64,000 bases of DNA from Alphaproteobacteria bacterium UBA3768. GTDB lineage: Bacteria; Pseudomonadota; Alphaproteobacteria; CAAHEQ01; UBA3637. The translations under genes and the position numbers were made by a program. Where the stretch lies: NCBI GenBank assembly GCA_002372315.1, contig DFFU01000027.1, forward strand, positions 17,175-81,174, given 5' to 3'. The stretch's first letter is position 1. Each line of letters starts with the position of its first letter. The notes under the pieces were generated by a model. That model searched no databases. It was not told where the DNA came from and was given only the letters and a program-made list of their open reading frames with translations. Positions 36,223 to 45,197 of this stretch are shown here, piece after piece.

Positions 36223-37302
36223 CTAACCTTTCTTTAAAAACTTTTTCCAAAACCAAATTTTGGCATCTGCTTTTACTTGTTCTGATTTCTTTTTGGTAAG
36301 TCCACGCAATGCCACAATTTGACGCATAAATTCATGTCCTTCTTGGGCTGGAGATCCCATCATCTTTTTCATCGGTTCAATGTTGTTCATCACACCAGAT
36401 TGTGCTGCAATTTGTGCGCCTGATCCAATTTTCAAGTGCCCCGCATATCCCACTTGACCACCCGAAACAACAAAATCACCAAATTCACAGCTGCCTGCGA
36501 TACCATTTTGAGCCACGATAACGCAGCATTTACCTAATTTCACATTATGGGCTATTTGACACAAATTATCAATACGTGTTCCTGAACCAATCACCGTGTC
36601 ACCCATTGCACCACGATCCACAGTGGTACAAGAGGAAATTTCCACATCATCCCCAATAATCACACGCCCCAATTGTGGACATTTTTGGGGGCCTTTTTCA
36701 GGGCTCATAGCAAAACCAAAACCATCTTGACCGATTTGGGCACCAGGGTAAATATAGACTTTATTTCCGGCAATACAATGCGATACAGTAGCATTTGCCC
36801 CCACCGTACACAAAGCCCCCATCTGAACCCCATCTTCTATAACAGCATTCGCATGAATGTCACAACCTTCTCCCAAAATCACATTTTTTCCAATAACAGC
36901 GCCTGCTGCCACACGAGAGCCTGCGCCAATTTGGGCTGTAGGATCTACATATGCATTGGGGGAAATGCCTGCTTCAAAAGTGCGTGGATAAAAGGCAGAT
37001 GCCACCAATCCGTATGAACGATGAGCGTCTTTTGATATTAAAGCAATTGTCCCTTCCGGAACAAATTCTTTAAATTTTTCTGGCACAATTACTGCTCCCG
37101 CCTTGGTTGCTTTTAGTGCATCTCGCACAGATGGAATAAAAGCCCATGACACATCATTGGGGGTTGCATTTTCCAAATCTGCTACATCTTGAAAAACTCT
37201 ATTGGCATCAATTCCCTCTGGCAAGACTACTTCACCAATTTCAGCAAGTTTACCCAAAGTCAAACCACCTTCGACTTTATGGAAAAAACGTGTATCAGCC
37301 AT
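36223..37302 (-). CDS. lpxD: UDP-3-O-acylglucosamine N-acyltransferase
   Basis: 359 residues. Third step of lipid A synthesis: N-acylation of UDP-3-O-acylglucosamine. N-terminal uridine-binding domain (about 1-110), hexapeptide-repeat beta-helix (110-310) with DGFGFAM and catalytic His in CQIAHNVKLGKCC, and a helical C-terminus. Confidence 0.96.
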   Translation of the reverse strand: MADTRFFHKVEGGLTLGKLAEIGEVVLPEGIDANRVFQDVADLENATPNDVSWAFIPSVRDALKATKAGAVIVPEKFKEFVPEGTIALISKDAHRSYGLVASAFYPRTFEAGISPNAYVDPTAQIGAGSRVAAGAVIGKNVILGEGCDIHANAVIEDGVQMGALCTVGANATVSHCIAGNKVYIYPGAQIGQDGFGFAMSPEKGPQKCPQLGRVIIGDDVEISSCTTVDRGAMGDTVIGSGTRIDNLCQIAHNVKLGKCCVIVAQNGIAGSCEFGDFVVSGGQVGYAGHLKIGSGAQIAAQSGVMNNIEPMKKMMGSPAQEGHEFMRQIVALRGLTKKKSEQVKADAKIWFWKKFLKKG

Positions 37303-37311
37303 AAAACCTCC

Positions 37312-37899
37312 TTAATGAGTCAATTTTGCTGGATCTGGATAGGCAACCTGTTGAATAGATTTATCTAAATTCTTTACAAAATCATCCGTCACATCCACTT
37401 TATTAGAAGCATATAAGACGTTATTCATACTCAACAAAACCTTCAATCCTTTTTGCTGAGCTGTTTTTTCAACTGCTAAAGAAATTTCTTTTGCTGCGCC
37501 ATTTAAAGCCACCTGAGATGCCATCATAATACGTTCCATCGTTGGACGGTATTTTTCTTGAATCTTATTGGCACGACGTTGCAAATCACGGACCTTACTT
37601 TGGTATTCTTCAGGTTTTAATTTATCCTTTTGCTTTTCCAACTTTTGGGCATCTGCCTCTATATCCTTGGAATCAGCCATAATCCGAACACGAATCTGTT
37701 CTGCATACTTATTTTGTTCATTTTGGACATACTGGTACACTTTGGCGTTTTTTTGAACAACATTAAAATCCACAACACCAATAGACGGACGAGAAAGTGA
37801 ATAAACTCCCCATCCTAATAGCGCTACAGCGATAACAGCAGCAGCTGCAAAACAAACTTTTCTATTTTCTTTTACCTTGGATAAATTTACTTTTTTCAT
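37312..37899 (-). CDS. OmpH/Skp-family periplasmic chaperone-like protein, membrane anchored
   Basis: 195 residues; ATG at 37899 with AAAGGA before it, directly after the bamA stop. A basic N-terminus and one hydrophobic helix (VCFAAAAVIAVALLGWGVYSL, residues about 15-35, cited here by position) look like an uncleaved anchor, unlike the cleaved signal of classic Skp. The core has IGVVDFNVVQKNAKVYQYVQ and a long Lys/Gln/Glu-rich coiled coil typical of Skp arms, ending VTDDFVKNLDKS. Predicted to hold outer membrane proteins for BamA. Confidence 0.82.
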   Translation of the reverse strand: MKKVNLSKVKENRKVCFAAAAVIAVALLGWGVYSLSRPSIGVVDFNVVQKNAKVYQYVQNEQNKYAEQIRVRIMADSKDIEADAQKLEKQKDKLKPEEYQSKVRDLQRRANKIQEKYRPTMERIMMASQVALNGAAKEISLAVEKTAQQKGLKVLLSMNNVLYASNKVDVTDDFVKNLDKSIQQVAYPDPAKLTH

Positions 37900-37900
37900 T

Positions 37901-40162
37901 TTAGAATCCTTTCCCAAAATTTAACCTGAAAACACGTGTTTTATCAAACTTTGTTTTCACCAACGGATACGTGAAATCCAAATTGATTATCCCCATTGGA
38001 GATGCCCATAGAATCCCCGTACCCACACCAACTCGTATCTTACGAGAATAAAGCGTTTCATCATGATCATAACTATCAGGTTTTCCAATCATACCCGCAT
38101 CAGAAAACACCTTTCCTTTAATACCCATTTCTTTGGGTAATCCCAAGGGGAAGGATAGCTCTGTACTGGCGGCAGCATACCAATTGCCCCCCAATGCGTC
38201 TTGCGACCTTTTATCACGAGCACTTACACCCCCGTATTCAAAACCACGCAAGGAAGCATCACCCAAAAGATAGCGATCATTAATACGCACACGCTGACCA
38301 TCCCAGCCCCATATACGACCACCATCACCACGAATTGAAAATACAACATCTTCAGCCACAGAAAAATAACGAATAGCAGTAGCATTAATACGGTAATATT
38401 TACTGTCACCTCCCAAGCCCGCAACTTCAGTATTCAAAGACAAATAATACCCTGTTGTTGGATCAATACGACTATCCCGTTTATCATAAATCAAGTCTTG
38501 ACCAATCAAGGATACCGTTGTTCTTCCCTGTTGCTCTTTAACGGCCAACGCCGCATCATTATCAACATTTGTAATTTCATCACGACGTAAAGTATAATAG
38601 GCACTTTGACGTAAATGATCTGTATAGTCCCAACCAAAACGAATGGTACCACCTGTTGTTTTATAATCATATGAGGATGAATCAGAGTTATCACGTGTCG
38701 TATGGAACAAATCAATCCCTGCTGACAAATTATAATCCATAAAGTATGGATTGGTAATGCCCGCTGTATACTGCGTTTCCTTTTGACTGAGCATCAAATT
38801 TAAGCGCGCAATATTACCAGTCCCCAAAATATTACGTTCTTGAATCCCTGTTTCAAACATCATTCCATCATAGGATGACCAACCCACACCAATATTAAAG
38901 GCTCCTGTTGATTTTTCAGCCAAAGATAAATCAACATCTACTAAGGATGGGTTTCTAGGAACAGAGGATGTTTGCATATCCACGTTAGAAAAATAATCCA
39001 AATCAGACACACGTTGTTTTGATCGACGCAGTTTGGACGCATTAAACGCGTCCCCTTCTTTAATACGAAATTCACGACGAATAACTTTATCTTTTGTACG
39101 TGTATTTCCTTTTATATTGATACGACGGATAAATACTTTATCCCCTTCTGAAACCCTAAAAATCAATTTTGCTGTATGATTTTTATCATCCCGAACAATA
39201 TCGGGGGTTACATTAACAAAAGCATAGCCTTCATTTATTAGGGTATCGGTAATATCATCTGCGGTTGCATTGACCTCATCCACATTAATAACATCCCCCT
39301 GCTCCAAGCGCAACAAATCTTTTAAATCCTTTTTAGCGGTATATTCAGGGAGATTTACCTGAATATCCACATCTGAAACACGGTACTTCTGTCCTTCATT
39401 CAGTTGAAGTGTCAAAACAAAGCCCTCGCGGTCAGGCATCAATTCGGCCATTGCGCGCACAATTTCAAAATCCAAATAGCCATTTTGTAAATAAAAGCGA
39501 CGAACCAATTCTTGATCATAGTTAAAACGATCTGGATCATATGTATCTGTTGAAGACAAGAAACGATACCAGGCTTTTTCTTGGGTCATCATTTTATTTT
39601 TTAAAGTACCATCAGAATAGGCTTCATTCCCTTCAAAATTAATTTGCTTCACCAAAGCCTTTTCGCCTTCATTGATTTCAAAAATCACATCAACACGATT
39701 TTGATCCAATTCACGGAAGGTTGGATTGATAGAGGCAGCAAAACGCCCATGACGCTTATAAACTTCCAATAAGCGATCTGCATCCTTTTGTAATTTTCTT
39801 TTTGTAAATGTGTCCCCTGAACGCAGTAAAACTTCTGTTTTTAATGCATCATCATCCAAAGCCTTATTATCTTCAAAAAAGACATCATGAACAATTGGAT
39901 TTTCAACCACTTTAATTTCTGCTATACCATCTTTAAAATCAACTTTAACATCTGAAAATAAACCCGTAGCAAATAAAGTTTGAGATGCTTTTTCCCAATC
40001 ATTATCAGAAACATCCATCCCCTTTTTCAAGCCAAGATAGCTCATTACCGTAGCATTTTCAATACGGCGCGTACCAGAAATATGAATTTCTTTTAACTCC
40101 TCAGCTTGAACTGAAAAAGCCATTAAAGCGCATAAAGCAAGTGTATATTTTAGTTTTTTCAT
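37901..40162 (-). CDS. bamA: Outer membrane protein assembly factor BamA
   Basis: 753 residues. Cleaved signal peptide (MKKLKYTLALCALMAFSVQA), five POTRA domains (about 22-420; e.g. IRRINIKGNTRTKDKVIRRE) and a C-terminal 16-strand barrel ending in a Phe-rich beta signal (RVFRLNFGKGF). The conserved barrel loop with RGF is in LRGFEYGGVSARDK. It inserts beta-barrel proteins into the outer membrane. Confidence 0.97.
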   Translation of the reverse strand: MKKLKYTLALCALMAFSVQAEELKEIHISGTRRIENATVMSYLGLKKGMDVSDNDWEKASQTLFATGLFSDVKVDFKDGIAEIKVVENPIVHDVFFEDNKALDDDALKTEVLLRSGDTFTKRKLQKDADRLLEVYKRHGRFAASINPTFRELDQNRVDVIFEINEGEKALVKQINFEGNEAYSDGTLKNKMMTQEKAWYRFLSSTDTYDPDRFNYDQELVRRFYLQNGYLDFEIVRAMAELMPDREGFVLTLQLNEGQKYRVSDVDIQVNLPEYTAKKDLKDLLRLEQGDVINVDEVNATADDITDTLINEGYAFVNVTPDIVRDDKNHTAKLIFRVSEGDKVFIRRINIKGNTRTKDKVIRREFRIKEGDAFNASKLRRSKQRVSDLDYFSNVDMQTSSVPRNPSLVDVDLSLAEKSTGAFNIGVGWSSYDGMMFETGIQERNILGTGNIARLNLMLSQKETQYTAGITNPYFMDYNLSAGIDLFHTTRDNSDSSSYDYKTTGGTIRFGWDYTDHLRQSAYYTLRRDEITNVDNDAALAVKEQQGRTTVSLIGQDLIYDKRDSRIDPTTGYYLSLNTEVAGLGGDSKYYRINATAIRYFSVAEDVVFSIRGDGGRIWGWDGQRVRINDRYLLGDASLRGFEYGGVSARDKRSQDALGGNWYAAASTELSFPLGLPKEMGIKGKVFSDAGMIGKPDSYDHDETLYSRKIRVGVGTGILWASPMGIINLDFTYPLVKTKFDKTRVFRLNFGKGF

Positions 40163-41253
40163 TCAAATATCCTTTGTAAAATACGTGGAACATCCAAAAA
40201 CAACGAATAAATAAAAATCAGCATTAACAAACTAAATCCCATATAAATCAATCGATTTTGGGCTTTTTCAGATAAAGGTTTGCGACGCACAGCCTCAATC
40301 GCATAGAAAGCCAAATGCCCTCCATCTAAAACAGGGATTGGCAATAAATTCATCAATCCTATTGCAATAGACACATTCGCAATAAAACCTATCAAAACAA
40401 TCCAGCCTCCCATTAGGGCATCACCTGATGCTTCAGCAATACCCAACGGCCCACGTAAATCACGTGGAATACGATGCCCTGTAATAATTTGTCCCAAATA
40501 GCGTAAGGTGCCTGCTGTCACATCCCACAAAGTTTCACCTGACAAAACAACAGCCCCCAAAAAATTTAAATCATCTTTAACTTCATAAGCGTCCAAAGAG
40601 GCTTGGATGCCTAATAAAGCTGGAGAATTCTTTGTTTCTTGCAGAGCTGGCACCAAAATTTCCTTTTCAGCATTTTCACGACGAACAATGATGTTTAAGG
40701 GCTGACCATACTCTTCCAATCGAACAATATGAGCAATATCCGAAAAAGATTCAATTCTTCTGGAATTGATTGAAACAATCGTATCCCCCGATAGGATACC
40801 AGCTTTCTGTGCGGCCGAATCAGGCATTACTTCCCCAACAACTGGCAGAATAATCAGCTGTCCGACTCCCCAAAAAAGCCCCACTAATAAAACAAATGCT
40901 AATAGGTAATTTGTGGCTGGCCCAGCAAAAATAATCAAAGCTCTTTGCCATAAAGGTTTAGCCAAAAAAGTTTTGTGTAAATCTTCGGGGGCAATATTCT
41001 TAGTAGATTTTTTGGCACTAGCAGCATCTTCATCCCCCAACATTTTAACATATCCCCCCAAAGGAATCAAACAAACTTTCCAACGCGTTCCTTTTTTATC
41101 ATTATATCCCCAAAGTTCTTTACCAAAACCAATTGAAAATTCAACCACCTGTACACCACAGCGACGTGCCACAAAAAAATGCCCACCTTCGTGTACGATA
41201 ACGACAATAGATAGAACCAAAACAAAGGCAAACAAGTAAATTAGTGTGGTCAT
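40159..41253 (-). CDS. rseP: Site-2 protease RseP
   Basis: 364 residues, inner membrane zinc metalloprotease. Active-site HEGGH at residues 21-25 in the first membrane helix, a single PDZ domain (DSAAQKAGILSGDTIVSINS) and the second active-site motif NLLPIPVLDGGHL near residue 315. E. coli RseP has two PDZ domains; one is common in alphaproteobacteria. Cleaves anti-sigma factors or remnant signal peptides. Confidence 0.95.
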   Translation of the reverse strand: MTTLIYLFAFVLVLSIVVIVHEGGHFFVARRCGVQVVEFSIGFGKELWGYNDKKGTRWKVCLIPLGGYVKMLGDEDAASAKKSTKNIAPEDLHKTFLAKPLWQRALIIFAGPATNYLLAFVLLVGLFWGVGQLIILPVVGEVMPDSAAQKAGILSGDTIVSINSRRIESFSDIAHIVRLEEYGQPLNIIVRRENAEKEILVPALQETKNSPALLGIQASLDAYEVKDDLNFLGAVVLSGETLWDVTAGTLRYLGQIITGHRIPRDLRGPLGIAEASGDALMGGWIVLIGFIANVSIAIGLMNLLPIPVLDGGHLAFYAIEAVRRKPLSEKAQNRLIYMGFSLLMLIFIYSLFLDVPRILQRIFE

Positions 41254-42086
41254 TGGGCAATCTCCCCTCCACTGGCCAAGTAAATCACCACAGCCGCAAC
41301 AACAACTGCAAAAATCAATCCATCAACCCGGTCAAAAACGCCACCATGACCTGGGATTAAATTACTAGAATCCTTTAAATCTAAACGGCGCTTAATGTAA
41401 GATTCAAACAAATCGCCCAACTGAGAAACAACGGCCAAACATCCCGCAGAAAACACCAAAACACGAGTTGTTACATGAAATGGCGTATCCATGTATCCAT
41501 AGGATTTTAAAAACATCGCAAAAATCCAAGCTACCAACATCGCAAACACAACACCACCAACACATCCTGACCATGTCTTTTTGGGGCTCACTTTGGGACA
41601 CAACTTCGGACCACCAACAGTTTTACCCACAATAAACCCACCCACATCCGTTGCCCAAACAACAAAGAATAGCCACAAAACCATTTCCTTAGCGTTATCC
41701 AAGTTCACAAAATAAAGCCAACTGAGGGCCAATAAAGGCAAACATACATAAACTGTCCCCAAGGAAAAAGCCAAATTTGCGTTGCTCTTCCAATAGGCCA
41801 AAGTCATTCCCACCAAAATAATCCAAATCGTAAAAGAAGGACTATCTTCTGCCAAAAAAGCCGTCAACATAGCCGTAATCAGAACCCATAAACCGCCCAA
41901 CGTTTGTTTTTTATAAAACATTGTATCCCATTCCCAAGCAAGTCCGGCACCAAGCAATGCCAAGAAAATCTTGAATAATGGAACAGAATAATCTTCATAA
42001 ACTGATTTACCACACCAAACTACATACCAAACCAATGGCACAATAATCAACGATGAAATAACCCTTAAAATTAAATTAGAATGCAT
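41250..42086 (-). CDS. cdsA: Phosphatidate cytidylyltransferase
   Basis: 278 residues with about eight hydrophobic segments. Makes CDP-diacylglycerol from phosphatidate and CTP. The CdsA signature near the C-terminus is seen: SPKKTWSGCVGG, SQLGDLFESYIKRRLDLKD and GHGGVFDRVDGL. First gene of the envelope operon here; the uppS gene that usually precedes it is absent, replaced by the island junction. Confidence 0.95.
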   Translation of the reverse strand: MHSNLILRVISSLIIVPLVWYVVWCGKSVYEDYSVPLFKIFLALLGAGLAWEWDTMFYKKQTLGGLWVLITAMLTAFLAEDSPSFTIWIILVGMTLAYWKSNANLAFSLGTVYVCLPLLALSWLYFVNLDNAKEMVLWLFFVVWATDVGGFIVGKTVGGPKLCPKVSPKKTWSGCVGGVVFAMLVAWIFAMFLKSYGYMDTPFHVTTRVLVFSAGCLAVVSQLGDLFESYIKRRLDLKDSSNLIPGHGGVFDRVDGLIFAVVVAAVVIYLASGGEIAQ

Positions 42087-42112
42087 GAAATATCCTTTTC
42101 TCTTTGAAAAGT

Positions 42113-42141
42113 ACTATGGCAAATTTTAAATGCTCTGTCAA
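42113..42141 (-). promoter_or_regulatory. Promoter of the cdsA-to-ugd envelope operon
   Basis: Minus strand TTGACA (42136-42141), 17 bases, CATAGT (42113-42118), about 20 bases before the cdsA ATG with AAAGGATATTTC as the binding site region. Confidence 0.65.
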
Positions 42142-42189
42142 GTGAAAGTTTTATTTTTTAAAAAAGAATATTTTGAAATGAAATTTTTC

Positions 42190-42218
42190 TTGACTTTTTA
42201 TTTAAAATAGGTTAAAAA
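42190..42218 (+). promoter_or_regulatory. Promoter of tRNA-Thr
   Basis: TTGACT (42190-42195), 17 bases, TAAAAA (42213-42218), about 13 bases upstream of the tRNA 5' end. Confidence 0.6.
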
Positions 42219-42231
42219 TACACCTGTCTTT

Positions 42232-42306
42232 GCCGCAGTAGCGTAGTGGTAGCGCACATCCTTGGTAAGGATGGGGTCGAGAGTCCGATTCTCTCCTGCG
42301 GCACCA
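42232..42306 (+). tRNA. tRNA-Thr (anticodon GGT), island insertion site
   Basis: 75 bases with encoded CCA. Acceptor GCCGCAG/CTGCGGC; D arm GCG...CGC; anticodon stem CATCC/GGATG with loop TTGGTAA giving anticodon GGT; T arm GAGAG...CTCTC with loop TCCGATT. It is complete. The element's integrase lies 420 bases downstream and points at it, so the tRNA 3' end is probably the attachment site. Confidence 0.93.
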
Positions 42307-42317
42307 GTTTTGAATTA

Positions 42318-42342
42318 AGCCCTTGTTTATCAAGGGTTTTTT
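42318..42342 (+). terminator. Terminator of tRNA-Thr
   Basis: CCCTTG TTTAT CAAGGG followed by six T, 14 bases after the tRNA CCA. Confidence 0.8.
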
Positions 42343-42367
42343 CATGCCTAAAATGCTGTTTTTTAGG

Positions 42368-42406
42368 TGGGACACAGGACTGGGACACAAATGTGGGACA
42401 CAAAGC
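42368..42406. repeat. Three 13-base direct repeats starting TGGGACACA
   Basis: TGGGACACA occurs at 42368, 42381 and 42394, exactly 13 bases apart. The last four bases of each unit vary. Their place beside the tRNA and integrase suggests arm-type integrase or excisionase binding sites. They are inside a 385-base stretch (42343-42727) with no gene. Confidence 0.8.
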
Positions 42407-42467
42407 CACAAAAATACCCTCAATTTTACTGTCATTTTTGAACCCTTTTTAGGGGTATTTTTATGAA

Positions 42468-42628
42468 TTTGCCAAAGTGAATTTTATGCCAAAATATCCC
42501 TTTGGTTTTCCTACTCTATCAACGCTTTTGCCCTTTAGGTCCAGAAACCTTTTTGAACAGAATCTGTTTTTAAATGACTTTTTGCTTGATAACAAAAATG
42601 GATTTTTTGACAAAGTGGTTTTTATACC
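42468..42628. repeat. Imperfect 23-base direct repeat pair in the attachment region
   Basis: Bases 42468-42490 and 42606-42628 match at 19 of 23 positions (core CAAAGTG, then TTTTAT). A second direct repeat, TAACAAAAATGG, is at 42590-42601 and 42651-42662. An inverted repeat AAAATACCC/GGGTATTTT spans 42411-42461. The rest of the stretch is AT-rich without a credible gene. Confidence 0.6.
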
Positions 42629-42654
42629 CCTCATCACCTATGTGCATCGCTAAC

Positions 42655-42697
42655 AAAAATGGTCTTGCAAGACATTGTGCATATCTTGACAAGACCA
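42655..42697 (-). terminator. Strong terminator after the integrase gene
   Basis: Minus strand TGGTCTTG-T-CAAGATA...TCTTGCAAGACCA: two stacked stems (8 and 5 bp) with a single bulged base, followed by TTTTT. It lies 31 bases after the integrase stop. Confidence 0.85.
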
Positions 42698-42727
42698 GTG
42701 TCGGTGAAATCAGTTTAATCAAAGCTG

Positions 42728-44500
42728 TTATTCGTTTAATGCTCTTATAACGTAACTATCCATGAATTCTTTCTTGAGTTCATTGAGTTCACGGTTGATG
42801 GGATATTCAATTTTACTGATTTCTTCCAGCATAATGCTTATATCTTTCTTATGAGCATAAATTCTTTGCCCTATTCCGTGCTCTGTCCACCCACAAATAG
42901 CATTTTGATACTCTGAAGGGATTCGTTTCTCAACCGCCATTGTTTCAAATGTGTGGCGAAATGAATGGAATACTTTAGATTTATCTTTAATTCCAAGACG
43001 GTCTAAATGTCTTGCAAACCAGGACTGAACAGAACGTCCATATAAGCCCCTTTTCTGACGATTTAAATCGCTAAACAGTTTTCCTTTACCATTTTTTCTT
43101 TGATATTCTACATACTGTAAGAACCCCATATTGATGAGTTTAGGATGTATTGGAATAACTCTGTTAGAACCTTTATTCTTCAAAGACTTATCTTCTCCTC
43201 TATCATTAATACTTAAACAAGGAATTCCCTTTTCTCGCACAACATCATTCAGGTCCATCTGACAAATTTCATTCTGTCGGCATCCATGATAAAGTGCAAT
43301 AATTGGTATCCAAAATTTAGCGATATTTTTCCGTTCATGAGGATTTGGATAATATTTAGGATTGAAGATTTTATGTAGCTCATCTGATGTAAATGGTTCC
43401 CTCTTCAAAGAATCTGTTCTAAGTGGTATGTCTACAAAATCATTCATACTATTTTGAATTATTTCCTCTTTAACCGCATACCGCATAAACTCTTTGAAGA
43501 CAAACAAATAACGTTGTATCGTTGATTTTGCCAGAGCATTTTTAGGAGAGGATGTTAAAATATCTTGTAAGGCTTCCCTCTTTTGATATAAAGCTGTCCA
43601 TTTTTTAGAAACTGAATGTATTTGCATACTCAATTTACGACAATCTTGAGGTGTTATATCCTCTATGTACTCTTTCCCCATTAACATAAAGGCTAGCTGA
43701 ATAGATAACTTATCCATATATATTCGTTGCTTTGTTGTCCCTTTTAAGTTTTTCTTCATTGATGCAAAGCGTTTAAAGAACTTCTCCCAATGGGTTGCAG
43801 CCATTGAATGATGGATTCGTTCATCAGTCTTCATAGTGTCATAAGTTCTGAGCAAGGTTATAACTTTTGGGTTTGTTGGAGTGTACAGCTTTTCCTCTTG
43901 TCCTGCCCTTACTGCTTTCTTGGCATAGTGGTCTAATTGGGCAATATGTGTTGAAAACTCCTTCAACCAGTCATATTTTGCCCCCTTTTCCACAAGCCCC
44001 AATTCAATCTCCTTATTCCGTAATTGGTGGTAAATTGTCCGCAGTGTAATGTTTGCTTTATTCTTATCCACAAGACCTTTTAGGTAATCCAGAATCATAT
44101 CCTGCATGAGTTTCCGAATATCTGCTTCTTTCTTCCCATTGGGGAATAAAATGATATCAGCTTCGCTTTTGTGACGGGATTTAATCTCCTCCTGATTATC
44201 TTCTAAAAATGTTTGGATTTGTTCCAATCTGTGGAGCAACAATTTGTCCACATCGGCTTTATTTAATATTATTTGTTTTTGTTCATTTACTTTCATAATT
44301 ATATCCTTAAATATAGTTAAAAATGCTTGTAAATGAGCAAATTCTACACGCCATTTCTCTATCGCTTCTTGATATACCGAGGTGTTCAGCGAGAGCTTAA
44401 CCTCCGAACATCTGGCAAGGACTTTTAGGCAGGATGGAATCCTAATCCTAAAGTAAAAGAGTCGCTGTCTTGCGAAGAGTCCTGGGTAATGATACGACAT
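42728..44500 (-). CDS. Island integrase (tyrosine recombinase)
   Basis: 590 residues, a large tyrosine recombinase. The first 60 residues (YHYPGLFARQRLFYFRIRIP) match the DUF6538-like N-terminal domain of such integrases. The catalytic domain is at the C-terminus: Arg in ALYHGCRQNEIC, His-x-x-Arg in FHSFRHTFE, and the Tyr nucleophile in GQRIYAHKK. It should integrate and excise the element at tRNA-Thr. ATG at 44500 has AAAGGA upstream. Own promoter and terminator. Confidence 0.93.
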   Translation of the reverse strand: MSYHYPGLFARQRLFYFRIRIPSCLKVLARCSEVKLSLNTSVYQEAIEKWRVEFAHLQAFLTIFKDIIMKVNEQKQIILNKADVDKLLLHRLEQIQTFLEDNQEEIKSRHKSEADIILFPNGKKEADIRKLMQDMILDYLKGLVDKNKANITLRTIYHQLRNKEIELGLVEKGAKYDWLKEFSTHIAQLDHYAKKAVRAGQEEKLYTPTNPKVITLLRTYDTMKTDERIHHSMAATHWEKFFKRFASMKKNLKGTTKQRIYMDKLSIQLAFMLMGKEYIEDITPQDCRKLSMQIHSVSKKWTALYQKREALQDILTSSPKNALAKSTIQRYLFVFKEFMRYAVKEEIIQNSMNDFVDIPLRTDSLKREPFTSDELHKIFNPKYYPNPHERKNIAKFWIPIIALYHGCRQNEICQMDLNDVVREKGIPCLSINDRGEDKSLKNKGSNRVIPIHPKLINMGFLQYVEYQRKNGKGKLFSDLNRQKRGLYGRSVQSWFARHLDRLGIKDKSKVFHSFRHTFETMAVEKRIPSEYQNAICGWTEHGIGQRIYAHKKDISIMLEEISKIEYPINRELNELKKEFMDSYVIRALNE

Positions 44501-44523
44501 ATTGGTTTTCCTTTATGTCGCCG

Positions 44524-44551
44524 ATCGTATTGATTTAATTTCTTAAGTCAA
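44524..44551 (-). promoter_or_regulatory. Promoter of the integrase gene
   Basis: Minus strand TTGACT (44546-44551), 16 bases, TACGAT (44524-44529). The hexamer GATCGT (plus strand) occurs at 44523-44528 and 44552-44557, flanking the promoter 29 bases apart, a possible repressor site. Confidence 0.55.
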
Positions 44552-44588
44552 GATCGTTTATGCAGAATTTGCTCTTATTTGCTCATAC

Positions 44589-45182
44589 TTACAAATAATT
44601 TCTTACTTCTCTTACTAGACAACCATCATGAAAAACATATGTATTATCCACGCAACACCCAACTTCGTATTCATGAAGGCGAAATGTAAGTTTCGGATAC
44701 ATAGCAGATAGTTTTTTTATAATTGGCAAGGGAGCATTCCAAGCCGTATAGAATACGAAATGACAAGAGGGTTTTCCGTGGTATGTTGACCACCCACATG
44801 GGAAACCGTAGTCTTCCGTATTTGCGTTCCATTTTGTTCCCCAATGTTCAACATGCCAGTCATACCAGCTACAAGCTCCATAATGTTCTAAACAAAACAA
44901 GGACTTTTCTGCATTTTGACGATAAGATATATTATCTTTAAGCATTGAATCTAACCTTTTCTTATCGTTTTCAGGTACTTCCTTGCCTTCTTTTTCGTCT
45001 TTTACCAATTGAATATCTTCAGATAAGGTAGCAACAGCAATAACTTCCTCCAATTCTTTTGGCGTTGGGATTATTCTATCAAAATCAATAGTTTCCTCAT
45101 TACCTCCGAATTTATCAAAGCATTCCTGTAAGGAGTTCTCATCACCATACATAGTCACTGTGTTTTCGCACCAATTTGGCAT
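44589..45182 (-). CDS. DUF1281/YubB-like protein
   Basis: 197 residues. The N-terminus MPNWCENTVTMYGDE and the FDRIIPTPKELEE segment are characteristic of the DUF1281 (api92/YubB, ferredoxin-like) proteins of plasmids and phages. The WYDWHVEHWGTKWNA block is also typical. Function is not known. AAGGAGG precedes the start. Mobile-element context supports the call. Confidence 0.85.
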   Translation of the reverse strand: MPNWCENTVTMYGDENSLQECFDKFGGNEETIDFDRIIPTPKELEEVIAVATLSEDIQLVKDEKEGKEVPENDKKRLDSMLKDNISYRQNAEKSLFCLEHYGACSWYDWHVEHWGTKWNANTEDYGFPCGWSTYHGKPSCHFVFYTAWNAPLPIIKKLSAMYPKLTFRLHEYEVGCCVDNTYVFHDGCLVREVRNYL

Positions 45183-45197
45183 TTTATACCTCCTTCC

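Noticed and set aside
42202..42435. Minus-strand reading frames of 65-77 codons across tRNA-Thr
   Set aside because: They read through the tRNA gene and the terminator; an artefact of overlapping a structured RNA.
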